A DNA stretch of 64,000 nt, taken from Gari tellinella. Lineage: Eukaryota > Mollusca > Bivalvia > Cardiida > Psammobiidae. The stretch spans positions 26,442,479 through 26,506,478 of the forward strand of contig OV277861.1 of NCBI GenBank assembly GCA_922989275.2. Direction: 5' to 3'. Below the pieces are notes generated by a model that saw only the letters and a program-made list of their open reading frames with translations, made no database searches and had not been told where the DNA came from. Position 1 is the first letter of the stretch. Every line of letters starts with the position of its first letter. The position numbers and the translations under genes are program-made. This document shows, piece by piece, positions 32,384 to 44,419 of this stretch.

Positions 32384-34290
32384 ATGACTGTTTCAGCCTT
32401 GTCTTCTCTCTTACTCAACCACCTATTTTTGGATCTTCACCAAACTTGCTATAAATGTTTATTAGTATAGAATCTAGCTCAATTTTGATAACTATTAAAG
32501 TCGCATGAAGCATGTCTGAGTTATTGCCCTTGAAAATTAAAAAAAATGACTGTTTCAGCCTTTTCTGCTCTCTAACACAAACACTTTTTATTGGATCTTC
32601 ACCAAACTTGCTGGCATTGTGTATTTGTTTTAAATATAGATCAAGACAAAAATCGAATACAGCTGACTGAAAATCCTTCAAGAGGTAAAGGAGGTATGGA
32701 GTAGTCATTTATTACTTTACTTATTACCAACACGGCCAAGATGAAGCACATGCAACTATTGACCAAATAGTTGGTTTAAATAGAATAAAAACAGTCCCTG
32801 TTACAGAGTTGACAGGGCTAAAATAAGGATGAAATAGCAAATTTTTAATAATTGAAGAACCGTAACTCTTACATGCCTTCGGCGATTTGGGTATTCATAG
32901 AACTGGACTAAGTTTTTATCCAATATTATTTTTAGCAAATTTGGTGAAGATCCAATTTAAACCGTTTGAGTCAGAAAGCTGACAAGCCTGAAGTATGCAA
33001 TCTATAATCATTCAAGGGCAATAACTTCAATATGCCTTGTGCGATTTTGGTAGTTAAGATTATGAACTTGATTTTATATTAATAAACATTTTCAACAAGT
33101 TTGGTGAAAATCACAAAAAAGTTATTACATAAAGGACAATAACTCAGACATGCCTTATGCGATTTAAGTAATAATCAAACTGAACCTAGATTTTGTATAA
33201 ATAAAGAATTTCAGCAAGGTTTTGTTAAGATCCGAAAAGAAATGTTTGTGATAGAGAGCAAAAATGCTGAAACATTAATTTTTAATAACTAAAGGGCAAA
33301 AAACTCAGACATGCCTTATGCGATATAAGTACTATTCGAACTGGAGATATATTTTATATTTATAAACATGTTCAGCAAGTTTGGTGAATATCTGATAAAA
33401 ACTGTATGTGTTAGAGTGCAAAAAAACCCTGAAACAGTCATATTTTAATAATTAAAGGACAATAACTCAGATATACATTATGCGATTTTAGTAATATTCA
33501 AACTTAACCTTGATTTTATATTAATAAACATTTTCAGCAAATTGGGTGAAAATCAATAAAAAGCATTTATGTTAGAGAGCAAAAAATGGTGAAACAGTCC
33601 TTTTTAATACATTAAGGACAATAACTCAGACAATCATTATGGGATTTTAGTAATAATCAAACTGGACCTAGATTTTATATAAATAAAGAATTTCAGCAAG
33701 TTTGTAGAAGATCCGATGAAAACTCTTTGTGTTAGAGAGCAAAAAAGGCTGAAACAGTCATTTCTAATAATTCAAGAGCAATTACTCCGACATTCCTTAT
33801 GCAATTTTACTAGTATTCAAATTTAACCATGATTTAATATCAATGAAAATTTTCAGCAAGTTTGGTGAAAACTCAATAAAAAGAATTTGTGTTAGAGATA
33901 AAAACTGGCTGAAAACAGTCATTTTAATACATAAAGGGCAAAAAAACTTAGATATGCCTCATTCGATTTTAGTAGTTATCAAACTAAACCTAGATTTTAT
34001 ACTAATGAACATTTTCAGCAAGTTTTGTGAAGATCCAATAAATGTATTTGTGAAAGAGAGCAATAATTGCTGAATCACTCATTTTTAATACAAAAATGGC
34101 AAAAACGCAAACATGCCACATGCGATTTTAGTAGTAATGAAACTGGACCAAGATTTTATAATAATAAACAATTTCAGTAAGTTTGGTGAAGATCAACTAA
34201 AAAATGCTTGTTTTAGAGAGCAAAAAATGCTGAAACAGTCAACTTTTAATACATAAAGGGCAAAACGTCTTACATGCGACTCATTTTATA
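32384..34290. repeat. Head-to-head tandem array, ~125-bp units (copy A)
   Basis: 32,384-32,690 has units in one orientation (GACTGTTTCAGCC..GGATCTTCACCAAACTTGCT) and about 32,880-34,290 many units in the other (TTCAGCAAGTTTGGTGAAGA..TGCTGAAACAGTCAT), around a unique 190-base spacer. Short frames inside are not genes. Confidence 0.75.
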
Positions 34291-35410
34291 GCAATCGTTC
34301 GCCCCCGGTGATATTGAACCCAGCTGTTCCACGTGCCACTAATCCGTGTGGTAATATTTATGTCAGACGATCTACTTTCGGTTTGTTATGGTTTTAAATC
34401 GCTTTTTTGGTGATTTAGGTCTGTCTTCAACATTTCATAGATCAGTTTGGCCCATTAGAATGTTCAAGCATTATTATTAACCGTTATTGTATTTCGCACA
34501 TTAAAAAAAGGTCTGAAAACACAATGGGACTTTAAGCTACAATCTGCTTTGATAAAGAAATAGTTCTTACGGTACCCATTCATGCCTTTATACAATGAAA
34601 CTGCTTAGGGATGGGATCAATTTAATTCGTTAAAATGTTTAACTTTAATGGATTATGGGTTAAGAAACAATAATTCGCCGTCTGATCTGGATGTTAACTG
34701 TTTTAGAATTTTGACTATTTCTAGAAAAATATTGTTAATGCGTTTTACAGTTAAAGCCGCATTGTGTTTTTGAGAAACCTGCATAAAACGGTTGTTTGGG
34801 GTCCCATTTGAACTACGTGGGACGTGATTCTTTCACAAAAACCGGTTTTATCTAAGAAATTAGCTTTTTAAATTTTATTTATAATATTTTGGTGCTGCAT
34901 AAACTAAAAAGCCTTCCTTGTGAATGGAAAGAAGGACAACTCTGTAAATACAGGGCTCCAGATGACGGAAGTATTTCGAAAACTAAAATCTTTATTTCTG
35001 CTTTTAAACCCAATAGTGTCATACTCATTAAAATTTAATCAGTAGTAACACCATAGCATTCGGTGCTGAAATGAGTGAGAAAATGTTATATTAGTTCAGA
35101 TTACTCTCGCTTACATCTATAGCTGGAGCACTGAAAATGACCCGGTTAACCCTTATTCTGCTGCACAGACGTCTGCTTTGACATTGTCGTCTGCAAAATG
35201 TGTTCAGTTTAGATTTATGCATTGTTTTAATTAAACAAACCTTAAGACGAGTGTCAAACAGTTTGGATCCAGATTCAAATAGTTTGTAAACTCAATAAAG
35301 TTACTACCAGTATGCACAGGGTTAAACACTATGAGATCCAATAACAACGTGTACATAATTATTCACGGTGGGTAAACGATTAAAACAAACTACGGAGAAT
35401 CTATACCTTG

Positions 35411-36690
35411 AGCTTGCTGAAAATGACTGTTTCAGCCTTGTCCGCTCTCTAACTCAAACACTTCTTTTTGGATCTTCACCAAACTTGCTACAAATGTTTA
35501 TTAGTATAGAATCTAGGTCAGGATCAATAACTAGCAAAATCGCATATAGCATGTCTGAGTTATTGCCCTTGAATAATTAAAATATGACTGTTTCAGCATT
35601 TTCTGCTCTCTAACACAAACACTTTTTATTGGATTTTCACCAAACTTGCTGACAACGTGTATTGGTATTAAAATCTAGGTCAAGGAAAAAAATCGAATAC
35701 AGTTGAATGAAAATCCTTCAAGAGGTAAAGGAGAAATGGAGTGGTCATTTATCACTTAACTTATTACCAACACGGCTAAGATGAAGCACATGCAACCATT
35801 GACCAAATATTTGGCTAAAAATAGAATAAAAACTGGTCCTTTTACAGAGTGGACAGGGCAAAAATAAGGATAAAATAGCAAAATTTTAGTCATTCAAGGG
35901 AAATAACTCCAACATGCCTTGTGCGATTTTGGTAGTTAAGATGATTGACCTAGATTTAATATTAATAAACATGTTCAACAAGTTTGGTGAATATCTGATA
36001 AAAATTGTATGTGTTAGAAAGCGAAAAATGCTGAAACAGTCATTTGTAATACATAAAGGGCAAAAACTCAGATATGCCACATGCGAATTTTGTAATAATC
36101 AAACTAGACCTAAATTTTATATAATTAAACATTTCAGCAAGTTTAGTGAATATCCGATAAAACTGTATGTGTTAGAGTGCAAAAATGACTGAACCAGTCA
36201 TTTTATTTTAATAAACAGGCAATAACTCAGATAAGCCTTATGTGATTTTAGTAGTAATCAAACTAAACCTTGATATTATATCAATAAACATTTTCAGCAA
36301 GTTTGGTGAAGATCAAATAAAACGTATTTGTGTTAGTGAGCAAAACTTGCTGAAAACAGTCATTTTTTAATACATAAAGGGCAAAAACTCAGATATGCCA
36401 CATGCGATTTAAGTAATAATCAAACTAGACCTAAATTTTATATGAATAAATAGTTTCAGCATGTTTGGTGAATATCCGATAAAAGCTGTTTGTTTTAGAG
36501 TTAAGTGCAAAAATGACTGAAACAGTCATTTTTTGTTAATTAACAGGCAAAAAACTAAAAAAAAAACTTATGCGAGTTTAGTAGTAATCTAACTAAACCT
36601 TGATTTTATATCAATGAACATATTCAGCAAGTTTGTGGAAGATCGGATAAAAAATAGTTGAGTTAGAGAGCGGACAAAAAAGTGTGTTAG
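35411..36690. repeat. Head-to-head tandem array, ~125-bp units (copy B)
   Basis: Same units and same inversion point as copy A: 35,411-35,720 in one orientation, and about 35,890-36,690 in the other. It has fewer units than copy A. Confidence 0.7.
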
Positions 36691-36726
36691 TCTAGTAACT
36701 GACTGATGGATGGACGGGCGGATGTA

Positions 36727-36879
36727 CAGTGGAGAAAACGTTATTCTTTCCAAACTGTTTGCCACCAAGATAAACATGAATTATCAGATGTGTCCAAAAG
36801 TTGTATTTTTCTACGCTTTAGTGCTTTGCGTTTACGTACGTTTGCGTTTAAACGGGAAAGAATAACGTTTTCTCCACTG
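36727..36879 (+). mobile_element. MITE M1, internally deleted
   Basis: CAGTGGAGAAAACGTTATTC..GTTTTCTCCACTG, TA-flanked. It jumps from the left terminus straight into 'ccaaactgtttgcc', having lost the left half of the palindrome. Confidence 0.8.
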
Positions 36880-37129
36880 TAGATACGGTTGCCCCCAGTG
36901 AAGTTGAATTCGGCTGTATCACGTGATACTAAGCCGTGTGGTAATGTTTATGTCAGACGTTCTATTTTCGGTTTGTTATGATTTTAAATCGCCCTTTTTG
37001 GTGATTTAGGTCCGTCTTCATCATTTCATAGATCAGTTTGGCCCATAAGAATGTTCAAACATTATTATTAACCGTTATTGTATTTCAGGCATTAAGAAAA
37101 GGTCTGAAAATACAATGGGACTTTAAGCA

Positions 37130-37810
37130 GTAGTGTTCAAGATTAGAAAGTGTCTTCCCAAAAAGCTCATTATGGTTTGAAAACTACCATCTCGGTACAA
37201 TGTTCTTCAAACGAGTGCCTTGAGGTTCTATTCACTGAGAAGTATTATTAAATGTTTGTATTGATTTAACTGTATTCCTAGCTGCATGGTCAGCAACAAA
37301 CGTCAGAGCTGTGAAGATACATGATAGGTCACACTGGTCTATCACTGGCAAAAATGTAACAGCAGAGCTGCCATAAGTTGACATGAAAAATCCTAAGATT
37401 TCCAAATTTGCATTTTTCAAGTGCGATTTTACGAATCGTACCTTTACCCCATAAGGTTTTTCTTGTTTTGTTGACATGCGACGCCAAGGTGGATCAAAAT
37501 ATGATAATAATCAAATTGTCAATCTTAAGTTGTTTCAAAATATACTAAATTGTATTTATTTCTGTGAAAAACTTATTTATTATCTAATCATATGAAATAT
37601 AATGGATATTGGAATTGAAAATAATCCAAAATAGCCTTCCTTCCTTTTTGTTTTTTGGCAGAGGGGATAATCTCGATCTAATAAACAGACACAATTACAT
37701 ATGGCAATCAAGCCTGAGAACTGCGGCAAAGTAGGGAGGTCTCTGGGGAATAAATAACGGAGAAATACGCATGTTCAAAGGCAATTTTAATCATTGTCCA
37801 CCTACATGTA
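37130..37810. other. Intergenic sequence
   Basis: An 81-codon minus-strand frame (37,232-37,477) opens with ATG, but I recognise no domain in it. Nothing else stands out. Confidence 0.35.
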
Positions 37811-38056
37811 CAGTGGAGAATGTGTTATTCTTTCCCAATAAACGCGTTTACGCTAAATCTATTATTTGCAGTGCAAATAGTTTGGAGCCAGATCAGACGC
37901 CGGGTAACCCGGTGTCTGATCAGGCTCCAAACTGTTTGCCACCAAGATAAACATGAAATATCAGAATTGTCCAAAAGTTGTTCTTTTCTACGTGTTAGTG
38001 CTTTGCGTTTGCGTACGTTTGCGTTTAAACGGGAAAGAATAACATTTTCTCCACTG
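37811..38056 (+). mobile_element. MITE M1
   Basis: CAGTGGAGAATGTG..ATTTTCTCCACTG, TA-flanked, intact palindrome. Confidence 0.85.
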
Positions 38057-38246
38057 TACTATATTTAACTACAAAAGATAATATATATTCTTCTATTGGG
38101 TCACTGTTGAATCGTTTACTGGCTAAATTATTTCTGTACCAATTAGTCCGAGGTGAAATTGAATACTGATGCACTAATAGTTAAAAAATTTTGTTTTTTG
38201 TTTTTTATAGTTTCTCAAATTGCGTTCACCAATACAAGGGATAGTA

Positions 38247-38536
38247 CAGTACTGAACCTTATTGAATTAACAATTTTTGCGATTCGATTGCAATTCGATG
38301 GCGATTCGCTTGCGATTCAAAATACTAACTTTACCCTCGGGTAAGTTTTCTTGAATGGTGTATCTCACAAATGTTCGCAAATATGTCTTCGTTAATATTT
38401 TCGATTCCATTTATGTCACAACAGCTTCGGAAAATTCGCGTAAAACTATTCAAACGTAGGATTTGTTTTTTGAAGCGCCCGATTCGATGGCAATTCGCTT
38501 GCGATTATCAATTTAATTTAATATGGTTCAGTACTG
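38247..38536. mobile_element. MITE M4 with GCGATTCG repeats
   Basis: Termini CAGTACTGAACCTTATTGAA and its near-complement ending GGTTCAGTACTG. Repeats of 'gcgattcg' and 'gatggcgattcgcttgcg' lie near both ends. The second copy is at 44,420-44,753. No coding capacity. Confidence 0.75.
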
Positions 38537-38706
38537 AATATACTTGTATTTCATGTGGTTTTGTCTGATTACATTTATTGTTATGTTAACAAAATAATTA
38601 AGTTGCACTAAATGTTTCCAATGAACATTATATAAACTAAATATTTTATCGCCTCGAGACAAATGAACTCTGATATCGGAAAAAATACAGTCGAACTTCA
38701 ATAGTA

Positions 38707-38950
38707 CAGTGGGGTAAACGTTATTCTTTCCAAATAAACGCGTTTACGCTAAATCTTATATTAACTATTCAAACAGTTTGGAGCCAGATCAGACGCCGGG
38801 TAACCCGACGTCTGATCAGGCTCCAACTTGTTTGCCGTCTAGGTTAATATCAAAAGTCAGAATTGTCAAAAAGATGTCATTTTCTTCATTTTAGTGCAAT
38901 CCGTTTGCGTTTTGTTTGCGGTTAAAAGGGAAAGAATAACGTTTTCGCGA
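38707..38950 (+). mobile_element. MITE M1, right end decayed
   Basis: CAGTGGGGTAAACGTTATTC at the left, intact palindrome (one arm GACGTC-changed), right end lost after 'gaataacgttttcgcg'. Confidence 0.75.
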
Positions 38951-39360
38951 AAATCTCGTATGTCGACTTCAGCAAGGTTTAATTTTATGTAAAAAAAATC
39001 TTAACAACTTTGAATATGGATATGTTCCAATAAGAAAAATGACATCTATAGCCAAACCTCTCTATAAAGACCAATACATTGTATTATTATCAGGCTCCAA
39101 TGTGATTAAGCTTTTGAGTTGAGCCTGAGTTTGTTCTTAAGTATTTGAATGGTCAAATTTGAGCCTAGGCTCAAATCTGATCAATCAAATGCTTGAGAAA
39201 GACTTTAGACTCAATTCAAATGCTTTATATAACATTGGACAAAGATGTTTAACTCTTTCCTCCCTGAAACTTTAAATGGACAATTCCAGTTTCTATTTAA
39301 GTCCAGTCCATTTCTGACATTTAAGGGTTGTTTTTGTCAATGTTTGGCATTATGACAACC

Positions 39361-39416
39361 AGTGAAGACCCTGATCAGAGGGCTCCTTTTGGAGCCCTCT
39401 GATCTGGGTCTTCACT
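39361..39416. repeat. Stand-alone hairpin, 26-bp arms
   Basis: Arms 39,361-39,386 and 39,391-39,416 match at 25 of 26 positions around TTTT. The outer part (AGTGAAGACCCTGATCAGAG) follows the family pattern, but the inner stem GGGCTCC/GGAGCCC replaces the common CGCCG..CGGCG stem. Confidence 0.85.
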
Positions 39417-39552
39417 GTTTGCACAGGACAAGTGTAAAATTCACATATACACTGTTTGAAAAGGACGCCTATATGCGGGACTAGGGTTCAAAGGGTTAAG
39501 GCAGTGAAGGGGTTAAAGCAAGGTGTCAAGAAACCATAAAGCTACTGAAGTA

Positions 39553-39769
39553 CAGTGGAGAATCTGTTATTCTTTCCCGTTTAAACGCAAACGTACGCAA
39601 ACGCAAAACACTAAAACGTAAATTCTTGTTTATCTTGGTGGCAAACAGTTTGGAGCCTGATCAGACGCCGGGTTACCCGGCGTCTGATCTGGCTCCAAAC
39701 TGTTTGCACTGCAAATAATAGTTTTAGCGTAAACGCGTTTATTGGGAAAGAAGAACAGATTCTCCACTG
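39553..39769 (-). mobile_element. MITE M1
   Basis: CAGTGGAGAATCTG..CAGATTCTCCACTG, TA-flanked. A deletion of about 30 bases beside 'aaaacgtaaattcttg' shortens it to 217 bp. Confidence 0.85.
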
Positions 39770-40026
39770 TAACATACGGTTTTACGCTCATATTACTTTA
39801 AGCGGAGATCTGTCTGATATATAATGAATTATATTTCTTTTTAGTGGTCGTTTTAGAGAGGTTTTACTTTATCTAAATCGACTAAAGCTAGTTCGAGTTA
39901 CCTCTGTTCGAATAAGATTCTGATCATTGTCTGTACGGTTTGTCTTTTCACAAATTATTATTAGAGTGAACGTTAAACTGTCAAAATGTGAGAATTTATT
40001 GGAAATTGTAATTATCCACTAAAGGT

Positions 40027-40284
40027 TTAACCCATTACCCCATAAATACGCAGTTTTACGCCTCTAATTTATTACTCTACTGGACGAAATATTTTCATTT
40101 TATACAGTTATAAATATATGTATGTACTATTATAAATATTTTATATGTCCTAGTATGTTGTAGCTTAAAGCAGGCTGAAAGTAAAGCAGAATGCGCCTTA
40201 AGGCGCATTCTGCTTTACTTTCAACCTGCTTTGAGTGGTCAACTATCTTCAAAACTAGAAACAGGCTATTGGTTAATGGGCTAA
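40027..40284. mobile_element. Full-length P2 palindromic MITE
   Basis: TTAACCCATTACCCCATA at the left, with a worn right end 'ttaatgggctaa'. The central palindrome 40,167-40,232 has 33-bp arms with one mismatch and a perfect GCGCCTTAAGGCGC centre: the best-kept example of this family here. Confidence 0.8.
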
Positions 40285-40487
40285 AGGATGTTTGAGTTGA
40301 CCTTCTGACCAGAAACACCATACCACCTATTCAGCTAATTGATATCGTAATGTTACAAAGTTCCAGTTACCTCTGTTCGAATAAGATTCTAAATCATTGT
40401 CTGCACGGTTTGTCTTTTCACAAAATATTATTAGAGTGAACATTAAATACACCTCTCAACAGCGACACCCAATGAGAGACAAAAGTT

Positions 40488-41558
40488 GTGTGCGTTGTTC
40501 GGAGGGAGTCGTTATAGAGAGGGGAAAATTGGCTTACATTTGCAAACAGCTTGAATCCGTCTGATCTGGATTCAAGATGTTTGCCAGTCTGGAGTATGTT
40601 TCATATATCAAAATGTCCAATAAGTTACAGCAGACGACAATTTCAAGTAGACGATTTTGCAGCAATGAGAACGTTAGACATAATTGTCTTATTCGGGGAA
40701 CAGCGGCAAATGTCGTTGTTAGGAGGGGTCGTTGTTGGGAGGGCCGTGGTTGGGAGGGAGCACTGTAGTCAAAACTTGACAATTCATTAGAAATTGTAGC
40801 TATCCATTGACAGTTTCAAGGATATACAATTTGACCCCTTGGCCAGAAGCACATTTGGACTTACTCAGCTAATTTATACCGTAATGTTATTAACAGTACA
40901 GTCAAACTTCGATATCGCGAACTCGCTTAACTCGAAATATCCGATAGTTTGACACATGAACTGCATTATTTCATGCTTTGTTAGATCGAACATACCCATA
41001 TTTCAAAGTTAAAACGTGGCTAATCCACGTTTTAACTTTGAAATACGGGTATGTTCGATTTATCAAGTTCGAAATATCGAAGTTTGTCTGTATAGGTAAA
41101 TTAACCTTGTGAACGTAGTAAGTGAATTAGTCATGCCTGTTGCAAACAGTTCGGAACCAGATGAGATGCCAAATGTTTCGATGTCGTATTTTGTCAAAAT
41201 AATAGATGACTGCTCTTGAACGAATGTAAATGAAACCTGTATTGTAAAGTGCTACCTCCCTACAACGGCCCTTCCAACAACGTCTCCCTCCTTACAACGA
41301 CCCTTGACGCTGTTCCCCAAACAAGACATTTATATATAAAATGTTCACGGCTGCAGTATCGTTTGCTTAAAATTAGCGTCTGCTGGTTTTCTCAAATTTA
41401 CATATTGAACATTTTGCTAGAAAAAATTTAGTGACGAGTGACAAACAGTTTGAGTCCAGATCAGACGCCCCGTTACGCGACGTCTGATCAGGATTCAAGC
41501 TGTTTTCAAATGTAAATCAATTTCCCTGCCTATAACGACTCCTTCCGAACAATACACA
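40488..41558. mobile_element. Inverted-repeat element with palindromic subtermini
   Basis: The left end 'tgttcggagggagtcgttat' through TTACATTTGCAAACAGCTTG faces the complement at 41,490-41,558. Each end also has a palindrome (40,543-40,583 and 41,446-41,512). Further inside, 40,700-40,770 and 41,250-41,312 are inverted to each other (GGGAGG/CCTCCC blocks). The P3 MITE at 40,899 is nested within. No protein is recognised. Confidence 0.6.
40899..41090 (+). mobile_element. Palindromic MITE P3
   Basis: CAGTCAAACTTCGATATCGC..CGAAGTTTGTCTG with TA flanks. The inner palindrome runs from CATACCCATATTTCAAAGTT to its complement. Confidence 0.75.
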
Positions 41559-41562
41559 CATA

Positions 41563-41808
41563 CAGTGGAGAATCTGTTATTCTTTCCCAATAAACGCGTT
41601 TACGCTAAAACTATTATTTGCAGTGCAAACAGTTTGGAGCCAGATCAGACGCCGGGTAACCCGGCGTCTGATCAGGCTCAAAACTGTTTGCCACCAAGAT
41701 AAACAAGAATTATCAGAATTGTCCAAAAGTTGTACTTTTCTACGTTTTAGTGTTTTGCGTTTGCGTACGTTTGCGTTTAAACGGGAAAGAATAACAGATT
41801 CTCCACTG
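41563..41808 (+). mobile_element. MITE M1
   Basis: CAGTGGAGAATCTG..CAGATTCTCCACTG, TA-flanked, intact palindrome. Confidence 0.85.
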
Positions 41809-41911
41809 TATCCCATTCCCATTGGGTGTCGGTTTAGAGAGGGAGCGTTGTATAACGACGTAACTCTCAGTTATCGGGTTGAGAATCGTTTAGCCAAAAC
41901 AATTAAGTTTT

Positions 41912-41923
41912 ACGAACACTTAG
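41912..41923. repeat. 12-bp SINE target duplication, left
   Basis: ACGAACACTTAG, repeated exactly at 42,207-42,218. Confidence 0.85.
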
Positions 41924-42206
41924 CGGGGCCTCCGTGGCCTAGCGGTATAGTCACTGTGACTTACATCACTAAGCTCCTCACCGCTGTGAGTTCGAATCCC
42001 AGTAGGGTCGTTCGGATTTTCTTGTAGGGAAGCCTTCCAGCTGGCTTGCGGAAGGTCGGTGGTTCTACCCAGTTGCCGATTTGTGCCTGAAACAGTGCAT
42101 AAAGGACTTCTGGTGTCTTCCTCCACCTGAAATTAGCTGGACGTCGCGATATGACTGAAATACTGTTGAAAGCGACGTAAAATCAAAAACAAACAAACAA
42201 ACAAAA
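41924..42206 (+). mobile_element. Intact tRNA-derived SINE
   Basis: A tRNA-like head with box A (GTGGCCTAGCGGTATAG) and box B (GTGAGTTCGAATCCC), then a body and a 3' segment 'atgactgaaatactgttgaa..agcgacgtaaaatc' that resembles a conserved metazoan SINE tail domain (Nin type, from memory). An A-rich (CAAA)n tail follows. Perfect 12-bp target duplications on both sides show a fairly recent insertion. Confidence 0.9.
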
Positions 42207-42218
42207 ACGAACACTTAG
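42207..42218. repeat. 12-bp SINE target duplication, right
   Basis: ACGAACACTTAG, identical to 41,912-41,923. Confidence 0.85.
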
Positions 42219-42802
42219 ATCTATAAGTGTTGTGGTACATTAAAAAAAAATCCTCCATAAACCTGACTAGACATGCTACATATTTTTTAGGTTTAAACAG
42301 ACTGAACCGTATAATAAGAAAACCACACGGATTTTATCCAATCATTTGGGTCAATTTATAACCCTTAGTGTCAATGTCTAAGTAAGTTTCAAGAAGTCTG
42401 AATATGGCCCATGGAGTGGCTAAAAGCTTAATCTACAAAATACCCTACTGGCCTACTTTATGATCCTACATAACATATATTCTTGTATGACATAAATGTT
42501 ATCAAAGACACGATACTGACCAAATCGCATAAAGATACCACTAAAATAGAACTTCTAGAAGGTTCATGTTTTCAACTTTTAATTCAATATTACCGTACAC
42601 GGAAATTAACCACGCCCTCTGGCAGCCATGTTTTAGACAGATCTAAATTATTTGAAAAACTTTTAAAGTTTATTGATTAAAAACATTTTGGTCGAAACAA
42701 AATTGACATTGGACCAGTAAATTCGGAGAAGACTATTTTTCTAGACATCGTACACGTTTGCCATGTTGTAACCTCAGAAACCATAGTGTCTTTTTACATG
42801 TA
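42219..42802. other. Intergenic sequence
   Basis: A 65-codon plus-strand frame (42,483-42,680) starts with ATG but shows no recognised domain. Confidence 0.35.
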
Positions 42803-43048
42803 CAGTGGAGAATCTGTTATTCTTTCCCGTTTAAACGCAAACGTACGCAAACGCAAAGCACTAAAATGTAGAAAAGAACAACTTTTGGACAATTCTGATA
42901 ATTTTTGTTTATCTTGGTGGCAAACAGTTTGGAGCCTGATCAGACGCCGGGTTACTCGGCGTCTGATCTGGCTCCAAACTGTTTGCACTGCAAATAATAG
43001 TTTTAGCGTAAACGCGTTTATTGGGAAAGAATAACAGATTCTCCACTG
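42803..43048 (-). mobile_element. MITE M1
   Basis: CAGTGGAGAATCTG..CAGATTCTCCACTG, TA-flanked, intact palindrome with one changed centre base (GGGTTACTCGGC). Confidence 0.85.
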
Positions 43049-43874
43049 TATGCACTACAGTTCGTTTTTCCAAGACAGTTTTATGTATTCTACTTTCTGC
43101 ACATCATCCGTTTCGGTCTCATTGGTATTTGTGTTGAAACGGACTTTGTACTACCATTTCTTGTTTTCTTTGAGTCGATTATTCTTTCTAAGATCATTGT
43201 CTATTTCTGCATCACCAGTGCTGTCTGTCTGTTTAAGGTCTGCTAAATATTCTGTAAGAATTTATGATAGAATGTGAGACAAACGTGCTTCGAGTGTCCT
43301 TTCATTTGTTTGTCGAACACATTTGTTACGTTTCCAAGTGTCGCAAATATGAATGTTTACGAGCACATCGGTCACACCTCGTGAGACAAATGTATTCTGA
43401 GACAATTGTGCTCCTACAGAGCACTGTAGTGACTGTACACATTTTTACGTGGATATGGATGTACGCCAATGTGTTTCGTCATGTTGAAAGTATCGGAAAA
43501 TAACCTGTTTGTCATTTTGTAATATATTATAAAAAAAACAACCCTGAATAGTCTAAAATAGACCAGCCTGTATTGTAAACTGGAATTGTCCAATCGAAGT
43601 TTCAGGGGATAATGTGTTAAACCCATCAAGTTTCAAATAAAAGAGACAACTCTTGATAAACTTAACTTGTAATAATAGTAAAGTTGCTTCCCTGTACTTT
43701 TTTATTTTATCTGATTTACCTTATCAGTTCCAGGCTTAACTTCAATTACAATTGCAAACAGTTGGGATCCATATCATTACACAGTCTCTAATCAGTTCAC
43801 ATCATATGGATCCAGATCATTACCCAGTTCCCAATCAGAATCCACATCGCCTTATACTCGTATTAATATTAGTA
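43049..43874. other. Intergenic sequence
   Basis: Short frames only. A weak GCAAACAGTTGGGATCC fragment of the palindrome family lies near 43,754. Confidence 0.35.
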
Positions 43875-44045
43875 CAGTCGAACTTTGATATCTCGAACTC
43901 GCTTAACTCGAATTATCCGATATTTCGAGTCATGAATTTGCCTTATTTCAAGCTCGGTTTAGGTGAACATACCCGCGTTTCAAAGTTAACTTTGAAATAC
44001 GGGTATGTTCGACTTAAACGAGTTCGAGATATCGAAGTTCGACTG
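43875..44045 (+). mobile_element. Palindromic MITE P3
   Basis: CAGTCGAACTTTGATATCTC..GAGATATCGAAGTTCGACTG with TA flanks. The inner palindrome lacks the ACGTGG centre (TTTCAAAGTTAACTTTGAAA). Confidence 0.8.
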
Positions 44046-44419
44046 TAGTTGAAATGTCTAATTTTTTACATTTAAAAACAAGTGTAGACAATATTTTGTA
44101 AGCAGACGATATTAAGGCAGTAATTATGTTAGCCACCTTATGACGTCATAATCACACTGAAGGGGTTAACGCAAAGAAAATGGTAATTCTATCCGGAGTC
44201 GGTGGACCATATTTAGATCAAAATGTTCGGTACATGTATCATTGTATACATGTACATGTATCATTGTAATAAAAAGTAATACGTGTATGGACTTGTAATA
44301 CAGGTGATGATGATAGGTTAAGGTCACCAGCTAGCATGTCTGACTGGAATTTATTGTATGACAATGACATAAAAATACACGCAAACCAAATTACAGACTT
44401 TATTTTGGCTATTGCAATA

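Larger units (their letters stand above)
29526..34537. repeat. Segmental duplication, copy A (split by LINE)
   Basis: 29,526-30,172 matches 34,753-35,360, and 32,373-34,537 matches 35,408-37,129, in the same order. Shared landmarks are AAAGCCGCATTGTGTTTTTG, GGAAAGAAtGACAACTCTG, ACCAACACGGCcAAGATGAA and CGTGTGGTAAT. The block between, 30,173-32,372, is a LINE insertion absent from copy B. Confidence 0.75.
34753..37129. repeat. Segmental duplication, copy B
   Basis: Matches copy A in order but has no LINE. A 153-bp internally deleted M1 MITE (36,727-36,879) is present only here. The two copies are nearly adjacent (34,537 and 34,753). Confidence 0.75.

Noticed and set aside
37232..37477. 81-codon minus-strand frame with ATG
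   Set aside because: No recognised motif and no exon context; too little to call.
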